The notes: generated by a model from the letters alone, not told the origin. A stretch of DNA of 35,126 bases from CAZJLP01 sp964546955 (GCA_964546955.1 CAZJLP010000051.1:1-35126); one strand, 5' to 3'. Shown: positions 17,443-26,499, counted from the first letter of the stretch. Translations and numbers: made by a program.

Positions 17443-19527
17443 TCAGTCGCTGCGGCTGACCGCTTTGACCGGGTACTTTGTGACGGTGAGACCGCGCGCC
17501 GCGCGGCTGCCGACAGTCAGCGGCGACAGGTCGAATACAAATTGCTTCACACGAGCGGAGCATCGGCCACTCAGCGAAATATCCACTTTCTTCGGCATGG
17601 CCGCTTCGGTCTTGGCGACGTCCAAATAGACGAGCCTCGATCCCTCGCTCGGGACCAACGGATAAAGTTTGTCGCGCGTCACCCCGCCCACCTGAAAGCG
17701 TTTCGCGAAAGCTTTGCCGCTTTCCTTGTCCTGATAGACCATGGTGTAGTACGCCTTGTCACCCTCCTTGGGGAAGACGGCGCAGTGAACGATATCGCGG
17801 CCCATGAATACCTTGTCCGCGACCCGCGACACTTTCATCGTGCCGTCCGCCATGAAGGCGATGACGTCGTCGAGGATCGTGCATTCGGTGATGAACTCGT
17901 GCTGGCGCCAGTTAAGACCAATGAAGCCTTCCTCGCGGTTCACATAGAGCCTTTGATTCGCAGAAACCACGGCGGCGGCACTGATTTGTTCAATCTCGTC
18001 GTAGGTGGTGCGCCGTTTGTGACCCTTGCCATATTTTTCCTGGAGCGACTCGAACCACTTGATCGCGTAGTCAGTCAAGTGCTTGAGATCGTATTTCACC
18101 GTCTTCATCTCGGCCTCGATCTTTTTGATCTGCTCGTCGGCTTGGAAGCGGTTGTATTTTGAGATCCGCTTGATCTTGATCTCGGTCAGGCGGACGAGGT
18201 CGTCGTCCGTCACCTCGCGGCGAAGCTGCTTGAGGAATGGCTTCAGCCCTTCGCGGATCTCCTCGAGCACGTTCTCCCACGTCTCCGACTTCTCGATACG
18301 ACGGTAAATGCGTTCCTCGATGAAGATTCGCTCCAGCGAATCCCAGTGCCATTGCTGGTCCAGCTCGCCGAGGCGGATTTCCAATTCGCGCTTGAGCAGC
18401 TCGACCGTTTGGTCGGTGCTTCGGCGGAGGATCTCCGATACGCCGATGAACTGAGGTTTGTCGTCCTCGATCACGCACGCGGCCGGGGCGATCGACACCT
18501 GACAATCCGTGAAGACGTAAAGCTGCTGAATGACCTGCTCGGCATCGGCTCCCTGCGGAAGGTGCACCAGTATCTCCACCTGATCGGCCGTGTTGTCGTC
18601 GACATGCTTGACCTTGATCTTCCCCTTCGCATTCGCCGCGAGGATCGATTCGATCAAGGACGTCGTATTCGCGCCGTAAGGCAATTCCGTGATAGCCAGC
18701 AGGTACTTGCTGCGCGCCTCGATCTTGGCCCGAACCTTGACCCTGCCGCCGCGTTCGCCGTCGTTATATTCGGAAAAATCGGCGATGCCACCCGTGGCGA
18801 AATCGGGATAAATGCGAAAGCGTTTTCCCTGCAGATGATTGATCGAGGCGCGGCAGAGGTCGTTGAAATTGTGCGGCAGGATGCGGGTTGCCAGTCCAAC
18901 TGCGATGCCCTCGGCGCCTTCAGCCAGGCCGAGGGGAAACTTTACCGGCAACGTGACGGGCTCCCGATTACGACCGTCATAACTGAGCTGCCACGTCGTG
19001 GTCTTTGGATTGAAAACGACCTCTCGCGCAAACGGTGTCAGCCGGGCTTCGATGTACCGCGCGGCGGCAGCGCCGTCACCTGTGTAGATGTTGCCGAAAT
19101 TGCCCTGGGGTTCGATCAACAGAGCGCGCTGCGCCATGCCCACCAAGGCAGCTTCGATCGAGGCATCGCCATGCGGATGGAAACGCATGGCCGCGCCCAC
19201 CACATTGGCCACTTTGTTGAAGCGGCCATCGTCCATTTCCCAAAGCGTGTGGAGAATGCGCCGCTGCACCGGTTTCAGGCCGTCGTCGATGTGCGGTACC
19301 GCGCGATCCAGAATGACGTAGCTTGCGTAATCGAGGAACCACGTGCGGTAGTTTCGAGCTAAAGGGGCATCCCCTCCGCCTCGTCCGTCCGTGGATCCAC
19401 TGGCTTTTGAGGGCGGCGTCGCAGCAGGAGCCAGCTTGACTTCGGATAGCGAAGGCGTGGCGGGCGGCGTGTCAGACAGCGGCAGCTCCGGTTGATCGGG
19501 GGTTTTGCGACTTTTGCGTTTGGACAT
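17443..19527 (-). CDS. parC: DNA topoisomerase IV subunit A
   Basis: A 694-residue type IIA topoisomerase A subunit, which cleaves and rejoins DNA for decatenation in a complex with ParE. After an extra Pro/Ser-rich N-terminal tail (about 1-55) comes the winged-helix breakage-reunion domain: YASYVILDRAVPHIDDGLKP, RFHPHGDASIEAAL, and the active-site Tyr158 in ARYIEARLTPFA. A long coiled-coil region (about 400-490) and a shortened C-terminal domain follow. There is no GyrA box (QRRGGKG), which argues for ParC over GyrA. The 694-residue length and the pairing with parE in the same gene cluster support the same call. The ATG at 19527 lacks an obvious ribosome-binding site. Its upstream region contains the scaffold gap, so whether parC shares a transcript with the S41 and parE genes cannot be decided here. 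Confidence 0.88.
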   Translation of the reverse strand: MSKRKSRKTPDQPELPLSDTPPATPSLSEVKLAPAATPPSKASGSTDGRGGGDAPLARNYRTWFLDYASYVILDRAVPHIDDGLKPVQRRILHTLWEMDDGRFNKVANVVGAAMRFHPHGDASIEAALVGMAQRALLIEPQGNFGNIYTGDGAAAARYIEARLTPFAREVVFNPKTTTWQLSYDGRNREPVTLPVKFPLGLAEGAEGIAVGLATRILPHNFNDLCRASINHLQGKRFRIYPDFATGGIADFSEYNDGERGGRVKVRAKIEARSKYLLAITELPYGANTTSLIESILAANAKGKIKVKHVDDNTADQVEILVHLPQGADAEQVIQQLYVFTDCQVSIAPAACVIEDDKPQFIGVSEILRRSTDQTVELLKRELEIRLGELDQQWHWDSLERIFIEERIYRRIEKSETWENVLEEIREGLKPFLKQLRREVTDDDLVRLTEIKIKRISKYNRFQADEQIKKIEAEMKTVKYDLKHLTDYAIKWFESLQEKYGKGHKRRTTYDEIEQISAAAVVSANQRLYVNREEGFIGLNWRQHEFITECTILDDVIAFMADGTMKVSRVADKVFMGRDIVHCAVFPKEGDKAYYTMVYQDKESGKAFAKRFQVGGVTRDKLYPLVPSEGSRLVYLDVAKTEAAMPKKVDISLSGRCSARVKQFVFDLSPLTVGSRAARGLTVTKYPVKAVSRSD

Positions 19528-19642
19528 CTAACAGGACGTTGGGTTATCGACGCAGGATTGGTTTCCTAAAACAGTTTCCCAGGGAATTTTTACAATTGCC
19601 TCGCCCGCTTGGCGCGGCGCGCCTCCACGATCCGAGCGACCG

Positions 19643-19654
19643 NNNNNNNNNNNN
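19643..19654. other. Assembly gap (12 N)
   Basis: Twelve undetermined bases lie in the 276-base space between parC and the first S41 gene. Real gap length is unknown, so promoters, a terminator or a small gene could be missing. The flanking sequence (19528-19642, 19655-19803) shows no gene; a short stem (GCCCG/CGGGC, 19712-19727) is the only structure noted. Confidence 0.95.
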
Positions 19655-19803
19655 AGCTTCGGAACAGCCAGAGTGTGTGAAGATTAACACGGAGTCAGCT
19701 GCGGCCAACTGGCCCGAAAAACCGGGCGATGCCAATACGAAATTTACAAGAACGCAGCACCGTTCGATCCGAACGAATCGCAACTAGAACGCAGAAGGGC
19801 CTC

Positions 19804-21051
19804 CTACTTGGACTTTATTTTTTCCACCGCGCGCTCAATCGCAGGATCCGCGCCCGTGCGAAGATCGCCCAGAGTCGCGACGACTTCCTCGTCGGGCGCG
19901 ACTCCCACCCCTTCGAGGCGCCGCCCGCCCGGGGCATGATAATCGAGGACACTGATCTGGAGCTCACCGCCTCCCGGCAGGGGCTCCAACTCCGATCCCA
20001 GCACGTTTCCGCCCGTTTTCGCGCCGATCAATACGGCTCGGTCGTAGTGCCTCAAGACCTGAGCGAAGATCTCCGCGCAGCTCGCCGATTCACGAGAGAT
20101 CAGCACCACCACGGGACCCGAATAACCCGACGACCCCCAGCGACGCATCGAGCGATCTGTTTCCTTGCGTCCCCCGCGCTCGACAAACGTGCCGATGTCG
20201 ACCTGCCGGGGGAAAAACTCGCCGAGCGTCTCCTCCAGCGATCCCATCTGACCCCCAAGATTGGCTCGCAGGTCCACGATGAGTCCGGGGACGCCCCGAT
20301 AATCCGCGATCTGCCTCCTAAACCAACGCGCCGAAGCCGGGTCGAACTCGTCGAAACGCAGGCAGAGATACCCTCCGGGCAGCAGCCGCGACTCCCGGTT
20401 GGAACCGTAACCGAGTCGGCGCGCTTTCAGCGTCAGCAGGCGGGGCTGGTCACTTTCGTCCAAAAATCCGCAGACGACCTGTTCGCCATCCGCCAACCGG
20501 CCTGCTCCCACGACTTCCCGCGCCGGTTTTCCATTGGCGGACGTCAGTATCCAGCCGGGCCTTACTCCGGCTTCGGCCGCCGGACTTTTCGGCACGACTT
20601 CCGTCACCACGGTCTCGCTGTCGGCGCCCGGCACCCGGCTCATGACCAACCCCAGCAACACGCCTTCGCGTTTCTTGAATTCCCGCACCTCCTGAGGAGT
20701 CGACGCGCCGGTGTGACTGTCCTTCAATTCACCGAGCATGTGATTGAGCAGGTCGTAAAGCTCATCGTCGTTCGCCGCTTTCCCGGCGGCTCCTCGAAAA
20801 CGCCGAAACGAACTCATCCAGTCTACTCCATTAAACTGCGGATCGTAGTAATAGTGATGGACCAATCCCCAGACGCGGTCGAAAATCTTCAGATTAAGTT
20901 CGGCGCGCTGCTGCAGCGTGAGGGTCGGAGAGGACGGAGCCAGCGTGCAGCCCGGAAACGCCAGCCAGAGCGCGCCCAGGGCCAATGCCGCCGCCGCCGC
21001 GCGGGTGAGCCGCCGGCTTGAGTTCCAGAGCAGGGAAGGACGAATGTTCAT
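19804..21051 (-). CDS. S41 family protease with PDZ domain, probable lipoprotein (copy 1)
   Basis: A 415-residue S41 peptidase. A signal sequence ends in AFPGC at residues 31-35, a loose lipobox, so the protein is probably lipid-anchored in the periplasm. An N-terminal helical region leads to SH (S112-H113, LKDSHTGAS), a PDZ domain (about 128-180, VPKSPAAEAGVRPGWILTSA), and the catalytic core with Ser324 (SASCAEIF) and Glu380 (RRLEGVGVAPDE). The lysine that carboxy-terminal processing proteases place about 25 residues after the serine is replaced by Asn, whereas the S-H...S...E set matches the tricorn-type S41 tetrad. The start ATG overlaps the previous stop (ATGA at 21048-21051), implying translational coupling with copy 2. 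Substrate is unknown. Confidence 0.85.
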   Translation of the reverse strand: MNIRPSLLWNSSRRLTRAAAAALALGALWLAFPGCTLAPSSPTLTLQQRAELNLKIFDRVWGLVHHYYYDPQFNGVDWMSSFRRFRGAAGKAANDDELYDLLNHMLGELKDSHTGASTPQEVREFKKREGVLLGLVMSRVPGADSETVVTEVVPKSPAAEAGVRPGWILTSANGKPAREVVGAGRLADGEQVVCGFLDESDQPRLLTLKARRLGYGSNRESRLLPGGYLCLRFDEFDPASARWFRRQIADYRGVPGLIVDLRANLGGQMGSLEETLGEFFPRQVDIGTFVERGGRKETDRSMRRWGSSGYSGPVVVLISRESASCAEIFAQVLRHYDRAVLIGAKTGGNVLGSELEPLPGGGELQISVLDYHAPGGRRLEGVGVAPDEEVVATLGDLRTGADPAIERAVEKIKSK

Positions 21052-22280
21052 GGCGCGGCCACGACGGGTTCCGACTTAAGCGAAAGCAGCCGCAGGGCTT
21101 CAAGCACGTCCGCGTCGCGACCGGCCCGTACATCGGCGATTTTGAGGGGTACCGAGGGATTCGGCTCGACCCCCTCGCCCTCGAGTCTTCTCCCGTCGAC
21201 ACCCCGAAAATCACGGATCGCGACCTGCAATCGACCGCCTCCCGGCAGGCGATAAAACCACGACACGACGACCGCGCCGGCCGTTTTCCGTCCCACCAAC
21301 CGTCCGCGGCCGTGATGACGAATCACGTCCGCGAAGATCTCCGAGCAGCTGGCCGAGCCTCCGTCCACCAGCACCGCCAGCTCTCCCTTATAATTTGCCG
21401 GAAACCACCGAAAAGCCTTGGTCTGCCAAGCTCCACCTCCGCGCCGAACGAACGTGCCCGCCGGTACACGCCGATCGAAAAAATCGCCGAGGACGGCCCA
21501 CAGCGCCAGCGCATTGCCTCCCGGATTTTCCCTCAGATCGACAATGACCGCTGGCGCGGCCACATGGTCCTTGAGCTGTCGATTCAGCCAGCGCCGCGTC
21601 GACCAGGTGAATTCGTCGAAACGAAGGTAGACCGCCCCGCCCTCCAGCCGCCGCACTTCCCGGCGCGGAGGCAACGACAAGAACTCCGCCACCATAGTGC
21701 GCGTTTGCGGACGGTCCTCCTTATCGCGAAAATCATAGGTCACTGTCTCGCCTTCCCCGACTTGCAGCCGCGGTTTTTCGCCGATCGCATCGCCGTTGCG
21801 CGCGAGAACGCTCCAGCCGGGCTTTATTCCGGCACGCTCCGCCGGGCTCCCGGGCGAGATCTCCGTCACGATCCACTGGCCTTCGATCCGGCGGATGCGA
21901 AGTCCCACCGCCGCACGTCGATGGGTGCGATCTTCGAACACATGACGTGGCGAAATGGCCGCGACATGGGATGCCTTCAAGTGGCCGAGCAGCTCGTTCA
22001 CCGTGCGATAAAGTGCTTCGTCATCCGCCGCCTGCTCCGCCACCGGACGGTAGCGCGCCCGGAGCGCCAGCCAATCCGCTCCGCCGAATGTCTCGTCGTA
22101 AAATTTGCGGTCGACCAGCTCCCACGCCCGATCGAACACTTTCTGATTATGGCCGATCCGCTCGCTAGCGGAGAAGGCCTGCGGCTGAGGTGGGGTCGAG
22201 CGCGAGGCACAGCCCCCCGCCAGCAGCGCGGCTGCGGCGACTAAGGAAAGAAGCCACCCGCGCGGGACCGGCCAGCGCAT
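21048..22280 (-). CDS. S41 family protease with PDZ domain, probable lipoprotein (copy 2)
   Basis: A 410-residue paralogue of the downstream S41 gene. The signal sequence is LLSLVAAAALLAGGC, a good lipoprotein signal with C24 as the lipidated residue. Order of parts is as in copy 1: S104-H105 (LKASHVAAI), PDZ (ISPGSPAERAGIKPGWSVLA), nucleophile Ser311 (GSASCSEIF) and Glu367 (RRLEGEGVEPN). The position of the CTP lysine is Ala (GRKTAGA), so the tricorn-like mechanism is again the better fit. The gene starts only three bases after the parE stop and ends overlapping copy 1 by four bases, which places it in one transcript with both. The two copies differ clearly in sequence, suggesting an old duplication with separate substrates. 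Function is inferred from family only. Confidence 0.86.
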   Translation of the reverse strand: MRWPVPRGWLLSLVAAAALLAGGCASRSTPPQPQAFSASERIGHNQKVFDRAWELVDRKFYDETFGGADWLALRARYRPVAEQAADDEALYRTVNELLGHLKASHVAAISPRHVFEDRTHRRAAVGLRIRRIEGQWIVTEISPGSPAERAGIKPGWSVLARNGDAIGEKPRLQVGEGETVTYDFRDKEDRPQTRTMVAEFLSLPPRREVRRLEGGAVYLRFDEFTWSTRRWLNRQLKDHVAAPAVIVDLRENPGGNALALWAVLGDFFDRRVPAGTFVRRGGGAWQTKAFRWFPANYKGELAVLVDGGSASCSEIFADVIRHHGRGRLVGRKTAGAVVVSWFYRLPGGGRLQVAIRDFRGVDGRRLEGEGVEPNPSVPLKIADVRAGRDADVLEALRLLSLKSEPVVAAP

Positions 22281-22283
22281 CGA

Positions 22284-24128
22284 TCAGGCCGGAACCAAAT
22301 CTTTTTCGACGCGGAGGTTTCCAATGATGAAATCTTGCCGTTCCGGCGTATTTTTTCCCATGAAGAACGACAGCAATTGGTCGCTGTTATGGAGATTGGT
22401 GAGCGAGACCGGCTCCAGCCGGATGTTTTCGCCGATAAAATCCTTGAACTCACCGGCCGAAATTTCGCCAAGGCCTTTGAAGCGCGTCACCTCCGCGGCC
22501 GAGCCGATTTGCTGCATCGCCGCCTGCTTCTCCGCCTCGGAGTAGCAGTACAGCGTCGTCTTTTTGTTGCGGACGCGAAAGAGCGGCGTGTCGAGGACGA
22601 AAAGGTGGCCGTTGGTGATGAGCTCGGGGAAAAACTGAAGGAAGAAGGAAATCAGCAGCAGTCGAATGTGCATGCCGTCGACATCCGCATCGGTCGCGAT
22701 GATGACCTTGTTGTAGCGGAGGCTATCGAGGCCTTCTTCAATATTGAGCGCGCTCTGGAGCAGGTGGAACTCCTCGTTCTCGTAGATGACCTTCTTGGTC
22801 AGCCCGTAGGTGTTGAGCGGCTTGCCCTTCAAGGCGAAGACCGCCTGGGTTTGCACGTCGCGGCAAGCGGTCAGCGAGCCGGCCGCCGAATCGCCCTCTA
22901 CGATAAAAAGGGTGCTTTCCTCGGCTCGTTTGTCCTTGGTGTCGAGGTGCACGCGACAGTCTCGGAGCTTCTTATTGTGCAGCGAGGCTTTTTTCGCGCG
23001 CTCGCGCGCCAGGCTGCGGATGCCCGCGAGTTCTTTCCGTTCCTTTTCGCTGTCCTCAATCTTGGTTTTGAGCGCGTCGGCCGCCTCTGGATTGCGGTGG
23101 AGCCAATTGTCCAAATGTTGCTGCAGAAAATTGCCGACGAACTGCCGAATCGACGGCCCATTCGGACCGATATCGTTCGAACCTAATTTCGTCTTGGTCT
23201 GGGACTCAAAGACCGGCTCGATCACGCGAACCGAAATCGCCGCCACGATGGATTGGCGAATGTCAGCCGCATCGTACTCCTTCTTGTAGAAATTGCGGAT
23301 CGTCTGGACCAAGCCTTCGCGGAAGGCCGCCAGATGCGTGCCCCCCATGGTGGTGTGCTGGCCATTCACGAAAGAGTAATACTCTTCCCCATAGTGTGCG
23401 CCGTGCGTCATGGCCACCTCGATATCCTCCGCCTCGATATGAACGAGGGGATACAGCGGCGCCCCGGTCAGCTTTTTGGCGAGGAGGTCCTTCAAACCGT
23501 TCTCCGAACGGAACGGTTTGCCGTTGAGCGTGAGCGTGAGGCCCCGGTTCAGGAACGCATAATTCCACAACATTTCCTCGATGAACTCGGCGCGAAATTT
23601 GAAGTCTTTGCCGAAGAGGGCCTCGTCGGGCACGAATTCGATGATGGTCCCGTTTTTCTCGTCCTTGGCCGCGACGATCTTTGACTCCTTCCTCAACTTG
23701 CCCTGGGAGAATTCGACAATCTTAGTCTGGCCGTCGCGCACAGCCTGCGCGCGATAGGACAGGGACAGGGCGTTGACCGCCTTTTGGCCCACGCCGTTCA
23801 AGCCGACTGCTTTTTTGAACGTCTCGCTATCGTACTTCGCCCCGGTGTTGATGACGGACACGCATTCCAGCAGCTTGCCCAGGGGAATTCCTCGACCGTA
23901 GTCGCGCACGCGCACGGTGCGGTCCTCCAATTCGACTTCGATCTTTTTGCCAAAGCCCATCGTATACTCGTCGACCGAATTATCGATCGACTCCTTTAGG
24001 AGCACATAGATGCCGTCTTCCGCGTGAGCGCCGTTCCCAAGTCGGCCGATGTACATGCCGGGACGCAGCCGGATGTGTTCGGTGGAAGAGAGGGTCTTGA
24101 TGCTAGCTTCAGTATATGCGGTTGCCAT
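22284..24128 (-). CDS. parE: DNA topoisomerase IV subunit B
   Basis: A 614-residue ATPase subunit of a type IIA topoisomerase. The GHKL ATPase domain shows ESIDNSVDEY, DYGRGIPLGK and GLNGVGQKAVNAL. The transducer domain follows, then the TOPRIM domain with E411 (VEGDSAAGSL) and the metal-binding DADVD at 480-484 (TDADVDGMHIRLLL). The end (RFKGLGEI, then LLSFFMGKNTPERQDFI) is typical of the subunit. Length and the partner ParC with no GyrA box support ParE over GyrB. The ATG at 24128 is chosen because homology begins with TEASIKTLSSTEHIRLRPGM; the frame stays open to 24281 but that stretch is not conserved-looking. It is first in a row of genes running parE, S41, S41, and then parC after the N gap. 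The 174 bases upstream form a divergent promoter region. Confidence 0.9.
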   Translation of the reverse strand: MATAYTEASIKTLSSTEHIRLRPGMYIGRLGNGAHAEDGIYVLLKESIDNSVDEYTMGFGKKIEVELEDRTVRVRDYGRGIPLGKLLECVSVINTGAKYDSETFKKAVGLNGVGQKAVNALSLSYRAQAVRDGQTKIVEFSQGKLRKESKIVAAKDEKNGTIIEFVPDEALFGKDFKFRAEFIEEMLWNYAFLNRGLTLTLNGKPFRSENGLKDLLAKKLTGAPLYPLVHIEAEDIEVAMTHGAHYGEEYYSFVNGQHTTMGGTHLAAFREGLVQTIRNFYKKEYDAADIRQSIVAAISVRVIEPVFESQTKTKLGSNDIGPNGPSIRQFVGNFLQQHLDNWLHRNPEAADALKTKIEDSEKERKELAGIRSLARERAKKASLHNKKLRDCRVHLDTKDKRAEESTLFIVEGDSAAGSLTACRDVQTQAVFALKGKPLNTYGLTKKVIYENEEFHLLQSALNIEEGLDSLRYNKVIIATDADVDGMHIRLLLISFFLQFFPELITNGHLFVLDTPLFRVRNKKTTLYCYSEAEKQAAMQQIGSAAEVTRFKGLGEISAGEFKDFIGENIRLEPVSLTNLHNSDQLLSFFMGKNTPERQDFIIGNLRVEKDLVPA

Positions 24129-24302
24129 GAAAGATTGAGGTACGTCTACCGTTCGAGCCTGAGGCGCAGAGACAAGCGCAATTAAGCGGCGCCGGTCGCT
24201 TTGGGCTGCCCCGTGGGCAGTATCGGCACGTTTCAGGCAAAGCCACAGCACCATTTCGGTTGACCGCTGTCTGAGTCGCACCAGACCTGGACCCGACTCT
24301 CT

Positions 24303-25031
24303 ATGAAAAAGCTTTTCATCATCCTCGGCGGACTAGCCGCCCTCGCCGTCATCGCCTTTCTCGTCCTGGCCTCGTCGCTTGGCTCTCTGGTGAAAGCGGG
24401 GGTCAACCGCGTCGGACCGCAGATGACACAGTCCAAGGTGGAACTCGCGGATGCCAAAATCTCGCCCTTTTCCGGGGCAGGCGTGCTGAGCGGACTGACG
24501 GTGGGAAACCCGGTCGGATGGCAAACCGAACGTGCGTTCTTCCTGAAAAGCATCGCGATCCAAGTTCAGCCGAAGTCCATCAAGGGCGATCACGTGATCG
24601 TCGATTCGATCATCATCGAGGGACCGGAAATTACCTATGAGACCAAGATCGTGGACAGCAATCTGCAGCACTTGCTCAAAAACATTCAACAATCGGCCGG
24701 ACCCGAAAAGCAACCCACGGACCAGGGCAAGGCAGAGACCCCGCCGGTAAAGATCGAAATCAAACAGTTTCGCCTGAACAATGCCCGCATCACCATTGCG
24801 GGCGCGGGACGCCAGGCTTCAATGACGATCCCGGCCATCGCCCTGGACAATCTGGGAACGAAGGAAGGCGGTCTCACGCCGCAAGAGCTTTCGGTTGCGA
24901 TTATGAAGGAAATCTCCGCCCAGGTGATTCAAGCCGCAGGGCAGATGGCAGCGCGCGAGGGCCTGTTCGACAAGGCCGGCGAAAAAGCGGGCGAGGCCCT
25001 GAAAAAGATGCTGGGCGGGGATAAGAAGTAG
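24303..25031 (+). CDS. AsmA-like membrane-anchored periplasmic protein
   Basis: A 242-residue protein with an N-terminal membrane anchor or uncleaved signal (KKLFIILGGLAALAVIAFLV, 2-21) and a periplasmic domain. The core resembles the AsmA/DUF748 type: KVELADAKISPFSGAGVLSG, then paired beta strands around IIIEGPEITYETKI and KQFRLNNARITIAGAG. A lysine-rich helical tail (GEKAGEALKKMLGGDKK) ends the protein. AsmA-like proteins are linked to outer membrane assembly and to lipid transport between membranes; this short version has only part of the usual domain, so its role is uncertain. The ATG at 24303 gives a sensible signal anchor. It is divergent from parE and convergent with the methyltransferase gene, so it is probably a single gene. 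Confidence 0.72.
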   Translation: MKKLFIILGGLAALAVIAFLVLASSLGSLVKAGVNRVGPQMTQSKVELADAKISPFSGAGVLSGLTVGNPVGWQTERAFFLKSIAIQVQPKSIKGDHVIVDSIIIEGPEITYETKIVDSNLQHLLKNIQQSAGPEKQPTDQGKAETPPVKIEIKQFRLNNARITIAGAGRQASMTIPAIALDNLGTKEGGLTPQELSVAIMKEISAQVIQAAGQMAAREGLFDKAGEKAGEALKKMLGGDKK

Positions 25032-25078
25032 ACAGCCCCCCGGGCCGCGAAGCTCGAACGCTCAAGGGCCATCGGCCA

Positions 25079-25810
25079 TCACGCCGGCTTTCGCGCCTTC
25101 ACGATATGCTGGCACCCGAATAGCAGCGGCATCCGGCGCGCGCAGGAGTGAAGAAATTTCTCGCGGGTTCGAATGGGCATCCATTTCCACGGCCGGCGCC
25201 ACCAATAATCGGACAGCCCCGTGCCCGCGCTCTGCTTCATCTCGAGAATCTCCAAACCTTGGGTGTAAAGCAGGTGTTCGAGCGTCTTCCGGGTGAACCA
25301 GCGAAGGTGGGTGGCGTCGCGAATGCCACAATCGGTGTAATCGAAGCGCCCCCGCAGCAAATCGAGACGTATCGACCAGTGCGCTACGTTGGGAACAGAA
25401 ATCAAAACCAGCCCACCCGGCCTCAGGCCCGACGTCGCCAAGGCGAGCATGCCGGCGGGATCCGCCAAGTGCTCGAGCACATCGGCAAACATGACGACAT
25501 CGAACAAGCCGTGACTGACGAAAAATTCTTCCGTCAGATAACCGCAAACCACTTCCAATCCGCGCCCGCGCGCGACCTCTGCCCGAGCTGGATCCGGTTC
25601 CACGCCGTGAACCTCGTTGCCCTTGCCGCGATTCACGATCGTGCTCACCGAACCGGTTCCACATCCGACGTCCAGCACGCGTACACCTTCGGGCATCAAC
25701 GATCTCAGCAAGCCCGCGACCTCGTGTGGATCATCCGTATGGCCATCATACCGAAGGGGATCGATGATGGCGCCGGTAAGTCCGGTCGCGTGCGTGTCCG
25801 GTGTGTTCAT
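25079..25810 (-). CDS. Class I SAM-dependent methyltransferase
   Basis: A 243-residue methyltransferase with motif I VRVLDVGCGTG (43-53), the acidic residue after strand 2 (VHGVEPDPARAEVA), motif post-II VVMFADVLEHLADPAGML and LRPGGLVLISVPNVAHW. The PNVAHW and DATHLRWFT elements resemble the group often found in cell-surface polysaccharide loci (Methyltransf_23-type). The substrate is unknown. No signal peptide is present, so it acts in the cytoplasm. The ATG at 25810 is chosen over an in-frame GTG at 25840, since the extra ten residues are not conserved-looking. It is convergent with the AsmA-like gene (47 bases apart) and divergent from the CHRD protein gene. Confidence 0.86.
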   Translation of the reverse strand: MNTPDTHATGLTGAIIDPLRYDGHTDDPHEVAGLLRSLMPEGVRVLDVGCGTGSVSTIVNRGKGNEVHGVEPDPARAEVARGRGLEVVCGYLTEEFFVSHGLFDVVMFADVLEHLADPAGMLALATSGLRPGGLVLISVPNVAHWSIRLDLLRGRFDYTDCGIRDATHLRWFTRKTLEHLLYTQGLEILEMKQSAGTGLSDYWWRRPWKWMPIRTREKFLHSCARRMPLLFGCQHIVKARKPA

Positions 25811-25986
25811 GAGTTCCAGGCGCGAGCGGGCATCGCCCACCCGCGGACTCGCCGCAGAAACGTTTCCCGCCGATTGGTTCCGCGGCGCCGCAGAAAATCG
25901 ATCCGATCACGTCTTCAATTTCCGCAGTAGCCCCTCGGAAATTGCCCGATAGTGGCGGGCGTGGTCGCCTGCTAGGTTGGTTCGCC

Positions 25987-26499
25987 ATGAAGAAACTGCC
26001 CCTCCTCTTGCTAGTTCTTGCGCTGCCCCATTTCACGTGGGGACAGCTGATCATGTTCAACGCCCAGCTGAACGGAGCCCAGGAAGTGCCCGTCCGCGAC
26101 ACCCCCGCTTGGGGAAACGCAACGGCCACGCTGAACACGACGACAAATTTCTTTGTGTTGGACTACTGGTTTCAAAACCTCCTGGCGCCACAAACCGCGG
26201 CGCACATCCACCGCGCGCCTCCCGGCGTGTCCGGACCTATCGTCATCGGTGCTCCCAGTTTTCCCCTGGGGTCTCCGGTTCACTTCGAGACGACGCTCAC
26301 CGACGCGCTGAAAGCCGACCTGCTCGCCGGGCTGCTCTACGTCAACATCCACAGCACGCTTTTCCCGCCGGGCGAAATCCGCGGTCAACTCACCGCCATA
26401 CCCGAACCGTCGACCTACGCCCTGGGCGGCATTTTGGTGCTAGGCCTCGTCGTGGCTCTGCGCAAACGCGCTGCGCGCGCACCAAAGCCAGCCATTTGA
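25987..26499 (+). CDS. CHRD domain protein with PEP-CTERM sorting signal
   Basis: A 170-residue secreted protein. A signal peptide (KKLPLLLLVLALPHFTWG, about 1-19) precedes a CHRD domain at about 22-136 with its hallmark pieces: FNAQLNGAQEVPV, AAHIHRAPPGVSGPIVI and YVNIHSTLFPPGEIRGQL. The C-terminus (PEPSTYALGGILVLGLVVAL from residue 139, then RKRAARAPKPAI) is a PEP-CTERM signal: PEP motif, hydrophobic helix, basic cluster. Such proteins are processed by an exosortase/archaeosortase-type system and displayed at the surface or exported with exopolysaccharide. The tail after the basic cluster is slightly longer than usual. The ATG at 25987 directly begins the signal peptide. Two hairpins follow the stop codon at 26524-26563. 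No exosortase gene is in the window. Confidence 0.88.
   Translation: MKKLPLLLLVLALPHFTWGQLIMFNAQLNGAQEVPVRDTPAWGNATATLNTTTNFFVLDYWFQNLLAPQTAAHIHRAPPGVSGPIVIGAPSFPLGSPVHFETTLTDALKADLLAGLLYVNIHSTLFPPGEIRGQLTAIPEPSTYALGGILVLGLVVALRKRAARAPKPAI

Noticed and set aside
19729..22244. Two plus-strand frames opposite the S41 genes
   Set aside because: They mirror each other only because the two S41 genes are paralogous; products are R/H/P-rich shadow proteins.
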